A stretch of DNA of 22,669 nt from CAZFDE01 sp964517795. Its GTDB lineage: Bacteria > Planctomycetota > Phycisphaerae > Sedimentisphaerales > Anaerobacaceae. The position numbers and the translations under genes were made by a program. Where the stretch lies: positions 1-22,669 of the forward strand of contig CAZFDE010000039.1 in NCBI GenBank assembly GCA_964517795.1, written 5' to 3'. This document shows positions 22,408 to 22,669 of the stretch, one piece after another (the stretch's first letter is position 1; every line of letters begins with the position of its first letter). Under the pieces are notes generated by a model. That model was not told the DNA's origin and searched no databases. It saw only the letters and a list, made by a program, of their open reading frames with translations.

Positions 22408-22427
22408 GCCACAGAGGACTCAGAGAA
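22408..22427 (+). repeat. CCACAGAGGACTCAGAGAA-type repeat, copy 2
   Basis: This copy matches 22231-22259 apart from loss of the internal 9-base ACACAGAGA unit. It is preceded by CGTGACTCACGACTCACC, which contains a small CGTGA-C-TCACG palindrome. Confidence 0.65.
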
Positions 22428-22669
22428 CAAACGAACCATGGGTGACGGTTGCGCAGCCAACGCGCTTACCTTGTAAGTGCGGGACAAGCGCGTATCGTTT
22501 TCGGTTGGCGATTGCGGACAGGGCCGGATTCGAGATATTCCACAGCACATGCCCTGTATATGCTGGGCAAGCTGCTTCGCTACAACAGAGGGGACAGGTC
22601 AAAAAATGTACCGCATACGAATGGCGGTTCCTTAAGCGTTTTAACAAAAAAGACCTCCCATTGCCGATA

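Noticed and set aside
22420..22647. Cys-containing minus-strand frame near the right edge
   Set aside because: It runs through hairpin and repeat sequence, has no SD, and resembles translated intergenic repeat rather than a gene.

Overview
The window looks like chromosomal DNA from a Gram-negative bacterium of the Planctomycetota, most likely near Phycisphaerae/Sedimentisphaerales. This is inferred from gene content, not a database match: an LptE-type lipoprotein and a DsbD-type reductase in one operon, a 61-residue bacterial histone, and two small proteins of a type I associate with planctomycetes. Consensus promoters of the TTGACA/TATAAT type and Shine-Dalgarno (SD) sites are common. No rRNA, tRNA, CRISPR array, prophage or intact insertion sequence was seen.

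Region 1 (1-6202, minus strand) is a compact envelope operon. From its promoter at about 6260 it reads: exported BamD-like TPR protein, LptE-like lipoprotein (start and stop overlap), FtsH protease, DsbD-like reductase, endonuclease III (nth), and the start of a LOG-family gene cut by the window edge. Region 2 (6352-9273, plus) is a divergent, full-length isoleucyl-tRNA synthetase with its own promoter and an unusual KQSKS signature. Region 3 (9274-12114) holds an AzoR-like flavin oxidoreductase, an exported coiled-coil protein of unknown function and a class I glutamine amidotransferase.

Region 4 (12115-16759, minus) is a three-gene alpha-glucan cluster: glycogen-synthase-like glycosyltransferase, GH57 amylase and GH133-type debranching enzyme. 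Together they fit building and trimming of cytoplasmic glycogen. Region 5 (16760-18408) is the most interesting. A one-domain bacterial histone gene with its own SD and intrinsic terminator lies divergent to a small DUF2007-like protein with a strongly acidic tail. A small Arg-rich protein of unknown function follows that gene.

Region 6 (18452-22172, plus) is an operon behind a near-consensus promoter: an oversized nucleotide-sugar dehydrogenase, a GT4 glycosyltransferase and a GH130 mannoside phosphorylase. The trio suggests synthesis plus phosphorolytic recycling of a mannose-containing glycan. The last 500 bases (22173-22669) hold no credible gene but several kinds of short interspersed repeat.
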